A stretch of 64,000 nt of DNA from Aquipseudomonas guryensis (GTDB lineage Bacteria > Pseudomonadota > Gammaproteobacteria > Pseudomonadales > Pseudomonadaceae), in NCBI RefSeq assembly GCF_014164785.1, contig NZ_JACJFN010000001.1, forward strand, positions 558,001 to 622,000. The letters are read 5' to 3'. Position numbers and translations under genes: made by a program. Below, piece after piece: positions 26,710 through 37,975 of the stretch. Numbering within the stretch: the stretch's first letter is position 1; each line of letters starts with the position of its first letter. A model generated the notes under the pieces. It ran no database searches, was not told where the DNA came from, and saw only the letters and a program-made list of their open reading frames with translations.

Positions 26710-27969
26710 ATGCCCGCAGCCCCCGCCGTCTACATCACCCCCGAGCAACTGTGCATCGGCCTGTATGTCCAGCTCGAGCTCGGCTGGTGGGAGCACGACT
26801 TCACTTTCAGCAACTTCAAGATCAAGGACGAGGCGCAGCTCAAGGCCTTGCGTGCCCTCGGCCTGCAGCGCCTGCGCTATGACCCGGCGCGCAGCGACTG
26901 CACGCCACTGCCCTTGCAACCCAGCGAGCCGGTAGCGGCGCCCGTCGAGCAGGCCAAACCGGACCCCGCGGAACTCGCTCGCCAGGCCCGCGCCGCCAAG
27001 CTCGGCGTACTACGCAAGCGCCTGGCCGAAGTGGATCGCACCTTTGTCCAGGCCAGCCAGCGGGTCAAGACACTTAACCAGACCCTGCGCAACCAGCCGG
27101 AAGAAGCGCTCAAGCAGGCCGGCGAAGTGGTCCGCGAACTGGTCGCGGCGTTGCTCGGCGAAGACGGTGCGGCCCTGCACAGCATCAATGGCAAGGCCGC
27201 CGATGATGCCTACTCGCACCTGCTCAACGTCACGGTGCTGTCGGTGATGCTCGGGCGCCAGCTCGGCTACGACGCCGAGGCCTGCCACAGCCTGGGCCTG
27301 GGCGCGCTGCTGCACGACATCGGCAAGATGGAAGTGCCGAGCAAGGTGCTGCTCAAGACCGAACCGCTGACCCGTCCCGAGCAACAACTATTCCAGCTGC
27401 ACACCGAGTTCGGCCTGCGCCGCGGCCAGCAGCTGATGCTCGACGACGAAGTGTTGCGGATCATCCACGAGCACCATGAACACTGCGACGGCAGCGGCTA
27501 CCCACGCGGCCTGCACGAAGCAGCAATCGGCCGACTGAGCCGGGTGGTGTGCATCACCAACCACTTCGACAACCTGTGCAACCCGCTCAACCCGCGCGAC
27601 GCCATCAGCCCGCACGAAGCCCTGGCGAAGATGTTCAGCCAGCAGCGCGAGCGCTTCGACGAGGTGGCGCTGAAAGCCTTTATCCGCAGCATGGGTGTCT
27701 ACCCGCCGGGCAGCCTGGTGCAGCTGGAGGACGAACGTTACGCCCTGGTGCTGGGCATGCACCCGAGCCTGCCGCTGAAGCCGACGCTGATTCTGTTCGA
27801 GCCCAAGATCCCCAAGGAAGAGGCACTGATCGTCAACCTCGAAGAAGAACCCAACCTGGCCATCGTCCGCAGCCTGCGCCCCGCGCAGCTACCGGTGGAG
27901 GCACTCGAATACCTCAATCCGCGCCAGCAGCTGAGCTACTACGTCGACCCGCGTCAGCGCAGCAAATAA
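26710..27969 (+). CDS. HD-GYP cyclic-di-GMP phosphodiesterase with N-terminal DUF3391
   Basis: A 419-residue cytoplasmic protein. The N-terminal ~70 residues (YITPEQLCIGLYVQLELGWWEHDF...FKIKDEAQLKALRALGLQRLRYD) match the DUF3391 module often found before HD-GYP domains. A coiled region follows, then HD-GYP (about 160-360): SHLLNVT, HDIGKMEVPSKVLLKTEPLT, HHEHCDGSGYPRG and NHFDNL. The metal-binding His/Asp residues and GYP are all present, so c-di-GMP hydrolysis is expected. It belongs to the PA4108/PA4781 class in general form. It is on the same strand as padR, 115 bp downstream, probably a separate unit. Confidence 0.92.
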   Translation: MPAAPAVYITPEQLCIGLYVQLELGWWEHDFTFSNFKIKDEAQLKALRALGLQRLRYDPARSDCTPLPLQPSEPVAAPVEQAKPDPAELARQARAAKLGVLRKRLAEVDRTFVQASQRVKTLNQTLRNQPEEALKQAGEVVRELVAALLGEDGAALHSINGKAADDAYSHLLNVTVLSVMLGRQLGYDAEACHSLGLGALLHDIGKMEVPSKVLLKTEPLTRPEQQLFQLHTEFGLRRGQQLMLDDEVLRIIHEHHEHCDGSGYPRGLHEAAIGRLSRVVCITNHFDNLCNPLNPRDAISPHEALAKMFSQQRERFDEVALKAFIRSMGVYPPGSLVQLEDERYALVLGMHPSLPLKPTLILFEPKIPKEEALIVNLEEEPNLAIVRSLRPAQLPVEALEYLNPRQQLSYYVDPRQRSK

Positions 27970-28009
27970 GGCACCGACTCGGCTACCCGCGCTGGGACCG
28001 GGCCGTGGA

Positions 28010-28849
28010 TCACTTTTCCTCGATCAGCCAATCCAACCGCCAGTCACCCTTGCTCTGCGCCAGCTTGCCCGCCAGCCAGGGCAGCAGCTGTTTCAGCTCG
28101 TCTTCCAGCCCCCAGGGCGGGTTGGCGATGGCCAGGCCGGAGCCGGAGAGGCGGGTGGCGTCGTCCGGGCTGTGCACGAACAGCTCGACGCGCAGCAGCT
28201 TGGGCGCGCTGGATTTCTCCAGGCCCTGGTAGAAGCGCTTGAGCTGACGCTCGTCCTTGATCGGGTACCAGATCGCCACCACGGTCTGGCGCATGCGCGC
28301 GATGCTTTCGTTCAGCGCGGTGATGCAGCGCTCCAGCTCGTCGGCCTGCTCGAACGGCGGGTCGATCAGCAGCAAGGCGCGCTTCTCCGCGACCGGCAAC
28401 AGGGCGCGCGGCACGTGCCAGCCTTCGCCCAGGTGCACGGCCACGCGGCGGTCGCCGCGCATGTTGTCTTTCAGCAGCTGGCCATCTTCCGGGTGTTTCT
28501 CATTAAGCAGCACACGGTCCTGCATGCGCGTCAGCTGGCGCGCCAGCTCGGGCGAGCCGGGGTAGTAGCGCAGCTGGTCATCCGGGTTGAGCGCGCGCAG
28601 CACGCCGAAGTAGTCGGCGGTCAGTTCGGGCAGGTCCGGCGCATCCCACAGGCGGGCGATGCCTTCCAGCCATTCGCCGGTGCGACTGGCCTGGTCGCCC
28701 TTGAGGTCATAGAGGCCGACGCCGGCATGGCTGTCGAGGCAGACGAACGGCGCCTCCTTGCGCGACAGCAAGGCGATGAGGCGGCTCAGGGTGATGTGCT
28801 TGAGCACGTCGGCATGGTTGCCGGCGTGGAAGGCGTGACGGTAGTTCAT
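28010..28849 (-). CDS. rlmJ: 23S rRNA (adenine2030-N6)-methyltransferase RlmJ
   Basis: A 279-residue SAM-dependent methyltransferase that methylates A2030 of 23S rRNA. It starts MNYRHAFHAGNHADVLKH, the family signature. The catalytic motif IV appears as LLIDPPFEQADEL (DPPF), and SHAGVGLYDLKG lies in the SAM region. Length equals E. coli RlmJ (280). GAGGA lies 6 bases before the ATG at 28849; a longer frame upstream lacks the family start. It is convergent with the HD-GYP gene. Confidence 0.95.
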   Translation of the reverse strand: MNYRHAFHAGNHADVLKHITLSRLIALLSRKEAPFVCLDSHAGVGLYDLKGDQASRTGEWLEGIARLWDAPDLPELTADYFGVLRALNPDDQLRYYPGSPELARQLTRMQDRVLLNEKHPEDGQLLKDNMRGDRRVAVHLGEGWHVPRALLPVAEKRALLLIDPPFEQADELERCITALNESIARMRQTVVAIWYPIKDERQLKRFYQGLEKSSAPKLLRVELFVHSPDDATRLSGSGLAIANPPWGLEDELKQLLPWLAGKLAQSKGDWRLDWLIEEK

Positions 28850-28875
28850 GGAAAAATCCTCGCGAGGCGCGAATT

Positions 28876-28887
28876 GTAGCCCGGATG
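28876..28887. repeat. Half REP element GTAGCCCGGATG
   Basis: Twelve bases identical to one arm of the repeat at 30861-30919, without an inverted partner. It is probably a solitary or decayed REP upstream of rlmJ. Confidence 0.45.
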
Positions 28888-29052
28888 CCTGCCACGACGC
28901 ATGGCACGGGGCAACACCTTCCCCCACCAACCCCCATTAATGGGAGAAGTGAGAAAGCGCCAAGTTCTATCGCTTTATCACGCTTATGGATGTTGCTAGG
29001 CAGCCTTCATTCACCGACCTAGACTCCAGCCATTCCATTGGAGGCACGCCCC

Positions 29053-30855
29053 ATGTCCGAGACTCTGCTCAGTTCCCGCAACCTGGCCTTCGAGCTTTAC
29101 GAAGTACTCGATGCCGAAGCCCTGACCCAGCGCGAGCGTTTCGCCGAACACAACCGCGAGACCTTCGATGCCGCCATCGGCACCGCCCGCGGCATCGCCG
29201 AGGAGCTGTTCGCCCCGCACAACCGCAAGAACGACGAACATGAGCCGCAATACGTGGACGGCGCCGCGGTGCTGATCCCGGAAGTCGAGCCGGCCCTGCG
29301 CGCCTTCCACGAAGCAGGTTTCCTCAACGCCACCCGCGACTTCGAGCACGGCGGCATGCAGCTGCCCAACCTGCTGTCGCAGGCCTGCTTCGCCCACTTC
29401 CAGTCGGCCAACATCGCCACCAGTTCCTACTCGATGCTGACCATGGGCGTGGCCAACCTGATCGAAGCCTTCGGCAATGACGAGCAGAAGCACAAATACC
29501 TGCAACCGATCATCGACGGCCGCTTCTTCGGCACTATGGCCCTGACCGAGCCGCATGCCGGCTCCTCGCTGTCGGACATCCGTACCAAGGCCGAGCCGCA
29601 CGCCGATGGCAGCTACCGGATCAAGGGCAACAAGATCTTCATCTCCGGCGGCGACCAGCCGATCTCGGAGAATATCGTGCACATGGTGCTGGCCAAGCTG
29701 CCGGACGCACCGCCCGGGGTGAAAGGCATCAGCCTGTTTCTCGTGCCCAAGTTCCTGGTCAACGACGACGGCAGCCTGGGCAAGCGCAACGACGCCCTGC
29801 TGGCCGGCCTGTTCCACAAGATGGGCTGGCGCGGCACCACCTCCACCGCGCTGAACTTCGGCGATAACGACGACTGCGTCGGCTATCTGGTGGGCAAGCC
29901 GCACCACGGCCTGAGCTACATGTTCCAGATGATGAACGAGGCGCGCATCGGCGTCGGCATGGGCGCGATAATGCTCGGCTACGCCGGCTACCTGTACTCG
30001 CTGGACTACGCACGCAACCGCCCGCAGGGCCGTCACCCGGATGGCAAGGACCCGGCTTCGCAGCAGGTGTCGATCATCGAGCACGCCGACGTACGCCGTA
30101 TGCTGCTGACCCAGAAGGCCTATGTAGAAGGTGCCTTCGACCTCGGCCTTTACGCTGCGCGGCTGTTCGACGACACCCAGACCCTGGAGACCGAGGAGCA
30201 GCGCAAGACCGCCCTAGAACTGCTCGACCTGCTCACGCCGATCGTCAAATCCTGGCCCTCGGAGTTCTGCCTGAAGGCCAACGAGCTGGCCATCCAGATT
30301 CTCGGCGGCCACGGCTACACCCGCGAATACCCGGTGGAACAGTACTACCGCGACAACCGCCTGAATCCGATCCATGAAGGCACCCACGGCATCCAGTCAC
30401 TCGACCTGCTGGGGCGCAAGGTCTCGATGAATGGCGGTGCGGCGCTCAAGCAACTGCTCAAGCTGATCCACGGTACCTGCCAGCGCGCCGAAGCTCACCC
30501 CACGCTGACCGCCCTGCGCCAGCCGCTGGAGCAACTGCTGGCCCGCCTGCAAACAGTGACCCTGGCCCTGCTCGGCGACCTGATGGCAGGCAAGGTCAAC
30601 CAGGGCCTGGCCAACTCGGCGCTGTACCTCAAGGTGTTCGGCCACACGGTGATCGGCTGGCGCTGGCTGGAGCAGGCGATCCGCGCCGAAGAGGGCCTGG
30701 CGCGCGGCAACGCCGCCGATGCCGACTTCTACCAGGGCAAGTTGCAGGCTGCACGCTACTTCCTGACCTGGGAAGTGCCGAGCTGCCACCACGACCTGGC
30801 CATCCTCGAAGCCCGCGACGATACCTGCCTGGGCATGCAGGATGCCTGGTTCTAG
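29053..30855 (+). CDS. Acyl-CoA dehydrogenase, 600-residue class
   Basis: A flavoprotein that introduces the 2,3-double bond into an acyl-CoA and passes electrons to ETF. Family motifs are MALTEPHAGSSLSDIRTKAEP (FAD/substrate), ISGGDQPI, EARIGVGMGA and, with the catalytic Glu, NPIHEGTHGIQSLDLLGRK. The extra C-terminal domain (about 470-600) is typical of the 600-residue FadE/DmdC-like class. The start at 29053 has GGAGG ahead; a TTG five codons upstream is less likely. It corresponds to PA5020. Substrate chain length cannot be read from sequence. Confidence 0.93.
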   Translation: MSETLLSSRNLAFELYEVLDAEALTQRERFAEHNRETFDAAIGTARGIAEELFAPHNRKNDEHEPQYVDGAAVLIPEVEPALRAFHEAGFLNATRDFEHGGMQLPNLLSQACFAHFQSANIATSSYSMLTMGVANLIEAFGNDEQKHKYLQPIIDGRFFGTMALTEPHAGSSLSDIRTKAEPHADGSYRIKGNKIFISGGDQPISENIVHMVLAKLPDAPPGVKGISLFLVPKFLVNDDGSLGKRNDALLAGLFHKMGWRGTTSTALNFGDNDDCVGYLVGKPHHGLSYMFQMMNEARIGVGMGAIMLGYAGYLYSLDYARNRPQGRHPDGKDPASQQVSIIEHADVRRMLLTQKAYVEGAFDLGLYAARLFDDTQTLETEEQRKTALELLDLLTPIVKSWPSEFCLKANELAIQILGGHGYTREYPVEQYYRDNRLNPIHEGTHGIQSLDLLGRKVSMNGGAALKQLLKLIHGTCQRAEAHPTLTALRQPLEQLLARLQTVTLALLGDLMAGKVNQGLANSALYLKVFGHTVIGWRWLEQAIRAEEGLARGNAADADFYQGKLQAARYFLTWEVPSCHHDLAILEARDDTCLGMQDAWF

Positions 30856-30860
30856 CTTTT

Positions 30861-30919
30861 GTAGCCCGGATGTAATCCGGGGAGCAGGCAGCACGCTCCC
30901 GGATTGCATCCGGGCTACG
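30861..30919. repeat. REP-type inverted repeat (GTAGCCCGGATG family)
   Basis: Arms GTAGCCCGGATGTAATCCGG and CCGGATTGCATCCGGGCTAC are inverted around a GGAGC...GCTCC inner stem. It is a family distinct from the GTAGGAGC repeats, directly after the acyl-CoA dehydrogenase stop, where it may also serve as transcript end. Confidence 0.85.
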
Positions 30920-31001
30920 ACAGCGCTCCGTTTCATCCACCCTGCGCCGTGACAAGCCCTGCAGGCCGCATCTAAGCATCTGATTTATCTGGGAAGAATA
31001 T

Positions 31002-31028
31002 GCCCCGTCCAAGCGGGGCTTTTCTTTT
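31002..31028 (+). terminator. Rho-independent terminator before cvrA
   Basis: Stem GCCCCG / CGGGGC around a 6-base loop, followed by TTTTCTTTT. It lies 146 bp after the acyl-CoA dehydrogenase stop and 86 bp before the antiporter start. Confidence 0.8.
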
Positions 31029-31113
31029 GACAGCCTGGCAAAGCAGCGGGTTAGAATCCGGCATGACCTCTGCATAGCAGCGGCGCCCCCGCCCATTCGC
31101 CCGGAGTACGCCC

Positions 31114-32862
31114 TTGGACGCCAGTACCATCAACAGCCTGTTTCTGATCGGTGCGTTGCTGGTAGCGATGAGCATCCTGGTCAGCGCCTTCGGTTCGCGC
31201 TTCGGCATCCCGATCCTGGTGATCTTCCTCGTGGTCGGCATGTTCGCCGGCACCGACGGACCAGGCGGCATTGCTTTCAACGACTACTCAACCGCTTACC
31301 TGGTCGGCAACCTGGCACTGGCCATCATCCTTCTCGACGGTGGCATGCGTACCCGAGTGTCGAGCTTTCGCGTGGCGCTGTGGCCGTCGCTGTCACTGGC
31401 CACCGTCGGCGTGCTGGTCACCGCCGGCCTGACCGGGGTGGCCGCCGCCTGGCTGTTCAACTTGAGCCTGCTGGAAGGCTTGCTGATCGGCGCCATCGTC
31501 GGCTCCACCGATGCCGCAGCGGTGTTCAGCCTGCTCGGCGGGCGTGGCCTCAACGAGCGGGTCAGCGCCACCCTGGAAATCGAGTCCGGCAGCAACGACC
31601 CGATGGCGGTGTTTCTCACCGTGACCCTGATCGAGATGCTCGCCAGCGGCGAATCCGGTTTCAGCTGGACCTTCGTCGTGCACCTGATCCAGCAGTTCGG
31701 CATCGGCGGCCTGCTCGGCCTCGGCGGCGGCTGGCTGCTGCTGCAGGTGATCAACCGCATCAGCCTGGCCAACGGCCTCTATCCGCTGCTGGTGGTCAGC
31801 GGCGGGATCATGATCTTCGCCATCACCAACGCCGTCGGTGGCAGTGGCATCCTCGCCATCTACCTGTGCGGCCTGCTGCTGGGCAACCGGCCGATCCGCT
31901 CGCGCCACGGCATCCTGCATATTCTCGACGGCCTCACCTGGCTGGCGCAGATCGGCATGTTTCTGGTCCTCGGCCTGCTGGTCACCCCTCACGAGCTGCT
32001 GCCAATCATCCTCCCGGCCCTCGGCCTGGCACTGTGGATGATCCTGTTCGCCCGGCCGCTGTCGGTGTTCCTCGGTCTGCTGCCGTTCCGCGCCTTCCAT
32101 GACCGCGAGAAGGCCTTCATCGCCTGGGTCGGCCTGCGTGGCGCGGTGCCGATCATTCTCGCCGTGTTCCCGCTGATGGCCGGCCTGCCGAATGCCCAGC
32201 TGTTCTTCAACGTGGCCTTCTTTATTGTGCTGGTGTCACTGGTGCTACAAGGCACCAGCCTGCCGTGGGCGGCCAAGCTGCTGAAAGTCACGGTACCTCC
32301 GGACCCGGCGCCGATCTCCCGCGCCGGCCTGGAGACCCACCCGACCAGCGAGTGGGAGCTGTTCATCTACCGCCTGGGCGCGGAGAAATGGTGCATCGGT
32401 GCACCACTGCGCGACCTGAAAATGCCCGAAGGCACGCGCATCGCTGCGCTGTTCCGTGGCCGCGAGCTGCTGCACACCTCCGGCAGTACCAAACTGGAAG
32501 CCGGCGACGTGCTCTGCGTGGTTGGCCATGAACATAACCTGCCGACCCTCGGCAAACTGTTTATCGAGGCGCCGACCCGCACCCAGGACCTGCGCTTCTT
32601 TGGTGACTTCATTCTCGAAGGCGATGCCCAGCTCAGCGCCGTGGCCACCCTCTACGGCCTGAAACTGGAAGGTGCCGAAGGCCAGCTGCACCTGGGCCGC
32701 TTCATCGCCCACCAGATCGGCGGCCAGCCGGTGGTCGGCGACCAGGTGGAGTGGAACGGCCTGACCTGGACCGTCGCCCTGATGGACGGGAACAAGGTGC
32801 GCAAAGTCGGCGTCAGATTCCCCGAAGGCCAGGGTAAGCCCGGTCCAGGCCTCTTTCTGTGA
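31114..32862 (+). CDS. cvrA: K+(Na+)/H+ antiporter, CvrA/NhaP2 family
   Basis: A 582-residue inner-membrane CPA1 antiporter. About 12-13 membrane helices occupy residues 1-390, with [12 protein letters not shown] and [13 protein letters not shown], the ion-binding ND region, and [21 protein letters not shown]. The cytoplasmic part has a TrkA-C-like regulatory domain ([18 protein letters not shown]... about 405-490) and a CorC/HlyC-like C-terminal domain ending with [10 protein letters not shown]. The start is TTG at 31114 with GGAG 8 bases upstream; the translation matches PA5021-type N-termini. It exports K+ (or Na+) against protons for osmotic and pH balance. It is followed 95 bp later by an MscK-like channel gene. 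Confidence 0.92.
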   Translation: MDASTINSLFLIGALLVAMSILVSAFGSRFGIPILVIFLVVGMFAGTDGPGGIAFNDYSTAYLVGNLALAIILLDGGMRTRVSSFRVALWPSLSLATVGVLVTAGLTGVAAAWLFNLSLLEGLLIGAIVGSTDAAAVFSLLGGRGLNERVSATLEIESGSNDPMAVFLTVTLIEMLASGESGFSWTFVVHLIQQFGIGGLLGLGGGWLLLQVINRISLANGLYPLLVVSGGIMIFAITNAVGGSGILAIYLCGLLLGNRPIRSRHGILHILDGLTWLAQIGMFLVLGLLVTPHELLPIILPALGLALWMILFARPLSVFLGLLPFRAFHDREKAFIAWVGLRGAVPIILAVFPLMAGLPNAQLFFNVAFFIVLVSLVLQGTSLPWAAKLLKVTVPPDPAPISRAGLETHPTSEWELFIYRLGAEKWCIGAPLRDLKMPEGTRIAALFRGRELLHTSGSTKLEAGDVLCVVGHEHNLPTLGKLFIEAPTRTQDLRFFGDFILEGDAQLSAVATLYGLKLEGAEGQLHLGRFIAHQIGGQPVVGDQVEWNGLTWTVALMDGNKVRKVGVRFPEGQGKPGPGLFL

Positions 32863-32956
32863 GCACTTGACCGGCAATCGGCAGCCGCGCACGTCACGCG
32901 ACTGCCCGTCTGGCATATCATTAGCCGCATCATTTTCCGAGCCGCCCGAAGCGACC

Positions 32957-35900
32957 ATGCCTGTATTACGCCCCTATCTCGCCGCCGCCCTGCTGGGCTT
33001 CTGTCTTCTCGCCGCGGGCCAAGCCACTGCCCAGGCGCCAACCGCCAAGACCGTGCAGCAGAGCCTCGACGGCCTGGCCGAGCGCAAGCTGCCGGAAGCC
33101 GAGCAGAAAGCCCTGCAGCAGACGCTGGAACAGACCCTGACCTTCCTCGCCAACCAGGCCGACAGCGAGAAGCGCCTGAGCGATCTCAAACGCCAGCTCA
33201 ATGATGCGCCGCGCCTGATCGGCGAAGCCCAGCGCGAATTCACCCGGCTCAAGGCCAGCCCGGTCAAGCCGGTTGGCGAGCGCTATGGCAAGTCCAGCGC
33301 CGCACAGCTGGAAACCCTGCTCAGTGAACGCACCAGCCAGCTCTCCGCCTGGCAGCAGGAGCTGGCCGAAGCCAACAGCCTGCTGATCACCGCACAGACC
33401 CGTCCGGAGCGCGCCCAGGCCGAGATCAGCAGCAACCAGACCCGCACCCTGAAGATCAACAATATGCTCAAGGTCGGCAAGGATGCCGGCAAGCCGATCG
33501 GTCCCGAGCAGCGCGACCAACTCAATGCCGAATTGGCGGCGCTGAACGCCCTGACCGAGTTGCGCCGCCAGGAACTGGCCGGCAACAGCCTGCTGCAGGA
33601 TCTCGGCAACAGCCGCCACGACCTGCTCACCGAACGCATCCGCCGTCTGGAGCAGGAAAGCCTCGACCTGCAGTCGCTGATCAACGACAAGCGCCGTGAA
33701 AGCAGCGAGCAGACCGTCGCCGAGCTGTCGCGTGAAGCCGAGAAAGCCACCCCGGACAGCCTGCTGGCCAAGGAAAGCGCGGAAAACCTCAAGCTCTCCG
33801 ACTACCTGCTGCGCATCACCGACCGCCTCAACGAGCTGACCCGCCTCAACCTGCAGACCAAGCAGCAGCTGGACAGCGTCAACCAGGCCGACCAGGCCCT
33901 GGAAGAACAGATCGACGTACTCAGGGGCAGCCTGCTGCTGGCCAAGATTCTCTACCAGCAGAAGCAGGCCCTGCCGCAACTGCAACTGGACAAGAACCTG
34001 GCTGACCAGATCGCCGACATCCGCCTGTACCAGTTCGAACTGAACCAGAAGCGTGATGCCCTGAGCAACCTCGCCGAGTACGTCGACAGCCTGCTGGCCC
34101 AGCAGCCGCAGGAACAGATCACCCCGGAGCTGCGCAAGACCCTGCTGGAGCTGGTCACCACCCGCAGCGATCTGCTCGATCGCCTGAACCGCGAGTTGAA
34201 TGCCCTGCTCAACGAGTCGATCACCCTGCAGCTCAACCAGAAGCAGCTGCAGGCCACGGCCAGCACCCTGCGTAATACCCTCGAAGAACAGATGTTCTGG
34301 ATCCCCAGCAACAAGCCACTGAGCCTGGCCTGGCTGCAACAGGTGCCAACCTTGCTGGAGCGTCAGCTGAATGCCGTGCCCTGGGGCTCTGCCGTACGCG
34401 AGCTGGGCGCCGGCCTGGTCGACCGGCCCTGGCTGTTCATTCCACTGTTGTTGCTGATCGGTGCGCTGATCTGGCGGCGTAGCTGGCTGTACGAAAAGCT
34501 GCGCGGCCTGCACCAGGACATCGGCCACTACAAGCACGACAGCCAGCTGCACACGCCAATGGCGATCTTCATCAACATCCTGCTGGCCCTGCCGGTCACC
34601 CTGTTCCTCACCCTCTGCGGTGTGGCCCTGCTGATCGATGCCCGTGGCCAGAACGCCAACCTGGGCACCGCCCTGCTGGAAATGGCCCAGGCCTGGCTGG
34701 TGTTCTACACCCTCTATCGCATCCTCGCGCCGCATGGCGTTGGCGAACTGCATTTCCGCTGGGAGCGGCCACGGGTAGCCTTCCTCAATACCCAGGTGCG
34801 CCGCCTGGGCCTGGTGGTCATGGCACTGGTCGGTGTGGTCGCGGTAGCCGAGCATCAGCCGGCGGCGCTGGCCGAGGATGTCATCGGCATCGGCGTGGTA
34901 CTCAGCTGCTATGCCCTGATGGCCTGGCTGCTTGGCCGCGTGCTGCTGGCCGGGCCGATGCATGAACGCTCCACCGCATTCCGCGTGGTGGTCGGCGTGG
35001 GCTTCACCGCCCTGCCGATCGGCCTGTTCGTCGCGGTGTGCTTCGGCTACTACTACACCGCACTGAAACTGACCGATCGACTGATCGACACCCTCTACCT
35101 GCTGGTGCTGTGGTTCATCCTCGAAGCCGCTTTCGAGCGCGGCATGGCCGTAGCGGCCCGGCGCCTGGCTTACGCCCGCGCCCTGAGCCAACGCCAGGCG
35201 CAACCCAGGGAAGGTGTGGAAGGCAGCGAAGGGGTGGTCGAGGAACCGACCCTGGACATCGAACAGATCAACCAGCAGTCCATGCGCCTGATCCGTCTGG
35301 CGCTGCTCAGCGGCTTCGTGCTCTGCCTGTACTGGGTGTGGGCCGACCTGCTCAGCGTATTCACCTACCTGGACAACATCACCCTCTACGAATACAGCAG
35401 CGGCAGCGGCGATGCGGCGACCCTGGTGCCACTGAGCCTGCTCGACCTGATCGGCGGCCTGATCATCGTAGCCATCACCGTGGTTCTGGCCAGCAACCTG
35501 CCAGGACTGCTGGAAGTGCTGGTGCTGTCGCGCCTGTCACTGGCCCAGGGCAGCGCCTACGCCACCACCACCCTGCTGTCGTACGCGATCAGCGGCATCG
35601 GCTTCGTCATGACCCTGTCGGTGCTCGGCGTCAGCTGGGACAAACTGCAGTGGCTGGTGGCAGCCCTGTCGCTGGGCATCGGTTTCGGCATGCAGGAGAT
35701 CTTCGCCAACTTCATTTCCGGCCTGATCATCCTGTTCGAGCGCCCGGCGCGCATCGGCGACGTGGTGACCATCGGCAACCTGTCCGGCACGGTCAGCAAG
35801 ATCCGCATCCGCGCGACCACCATCACTGATTTCGACCGCAAAGAAATCATCGTGCCGAACAAGACCTTCGTCACCGACCAACTGATCAACTGGTCGCTCA

Positions 35901-36316
35901 ACGACACGATCACCCGGGTCATCATCAAGGTTGGTGTAGCCTACGAAACCGACCTGCCACTGGCACGCAAGCTGATGCTGCAGGCCGCCCACGAAAATCC
36001 GCGAGTGCTGCGCGACCCCGAGCCGCTGCTGTACTTCCTCACCATTAGCGCCAGCACCTTCGACTACGAACTGCGCTTCCACGTGCGCGAGCTGGGTGAC
36101 CGCAACGCCGCCACCGACGAAATCCTCACGCGCATCGCCCTGAGCTTCCGTGAGCACAAAGTGGAGATGGCGTTCAACCAGGTCGAGGTGATGATCAAGA
36201 ACCTGCATGGCCAGGAACTCAACCTGACCACCGGGCAGATGGTCGCGGCCACGGCCGCTGCGGACACCCAGCAGAAACCTCTGCCGCCGCCAGCACCTTC
36301 CATCGACCCGCAGTAA
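32957..36316 (+). CDS. MscK/KefA-type mechanosensitive channel
   Basis: A 1119-residue large MscS-family channel. A signal peptide (MPVLRPYLAAALLGFCLLAA...AQA) is followed by a long periplasmic coiled region (about 30-480, Gln/Leu/Glu-rich MscS-porin type), then about 11 membrane helices (490-900) and the MscS core, with SLGIGFGMQEIFANFISGLIILFERPARIGD and VPNKTFVTDQLINWSLND in the beta domain. It releases ions and solutes on hypo-osmotic shock. The proximity to the K+/H+ antiporter suggests shared ion and osmotic homeostasis. The start at 32957 gives the signal peptide; an earlier in-frame start would bury it. Confidence 0.93.
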   Translation: MPVLRPYLAAALLGFCLLAAGQATAQAPTAKTVQQSLDGLAERKLPEAEQKALQQTLEQTLTFLANQADSEKRLSDLKRQLNDAPRLIGEAQREFTRLKASPVKPVGERYGKSSAAQLETLLSERTSQLSAWQQELAEANSLLITAQTRPERAQAEISSNQTRTLKINNMLKVGKDAGKPIGPEQRDQLNAELAALNALTELRRQELAGNSLLQDLGNSRHDLLTERIRRLEQESLDLQSLINDKRRESSEQTVAELSREAEKATPDSLLAKESAENLKLSDYLLRITDRLNELTRLNLQTKQQLDSVNQADQALEEQIDVLRGSLLLAKILYQQKQALPQLQLDKNLADQIADIRLYQFELNQKRDALSNLAEYVDSLLAQQPQEQITPELRKTLLELVTTRSDLLDRLNRELNALLNESITLQLNQKQLQATASTLRNTLEEQMFWIPSNKPLSLAWLQQVPTLLERQLNAVPWGSAVRELGAGLVDRPWLFIPLLLLIGALIWRRSWLYEKLRGLHQDIGHYKHDSQLHTPMAIFINILLALPVTLFLTLCGVALLIDARGQNANLGTALLEMAQAWLVFYTLYRILAPHGVGELHFRWERPRVAFLNTQVRRLGLVVMALVGVVAVAEHQPAALAEDVIGIGVVLSCYALMAWLLGRVLLAGPMHERSTAFRVVVGVGFTALPIGLFVAVCFGYYYTALKLTDRLIDTLYLLVLWFILEAAFERGMAVAARRLAYARALSQRQAQPREGVEGSEGVVEEPTLDIEQINQQSMRLIRLALLSGFVLCLYWVWADLLSVFTYLDNITLYEYSSGSGDAATLVPLSLLDLIGGLIIVAITVVLASNLPGLLEVLVLSRLSLAQGSAYATTTLLSYAISGIGFVMTLSVLGVSWDKLQWLVAALSLGIGFGMQEIFANFISGLIILFERPARIGDVVTIGNLSGTVSKIRIRATTITDFDRKEIIVPNKTFVTDQLINWSLNDTITRVIIKVGVAYETDLPLARKLMLQAAHENPRVLRDPEPLLYFLTISASTFDYELRFHVRELGDRNAATDEILTRIALSFREHKVEMAFNQVEVMIKNLHGQELNLTTGQMVAATAAADTQQKPLPPPAPSIDPQ

Positions 36317-37867
<1,551 letters not shown>

Positions 37868-37975
37868 CGCCGCTGGCACGCTGCAAGCCGCCGCACTGCG
37901 TAAAGAGGCCAACTACACTGCATGGCACTCCGTAGCTCGCAGCCCTGCCATGAGTAGGCCAAGGAAGCACCCTGC

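Noticed and set aside
32966..35203. 745-codon minus-strand frame opposite the mechanosensitive channel gene
   Set aside because: Gln/Leu-rich shadow of the coiled periplasmic domain; no motif, and it conflicts with the signal peptide and MscS core on the plus strand.
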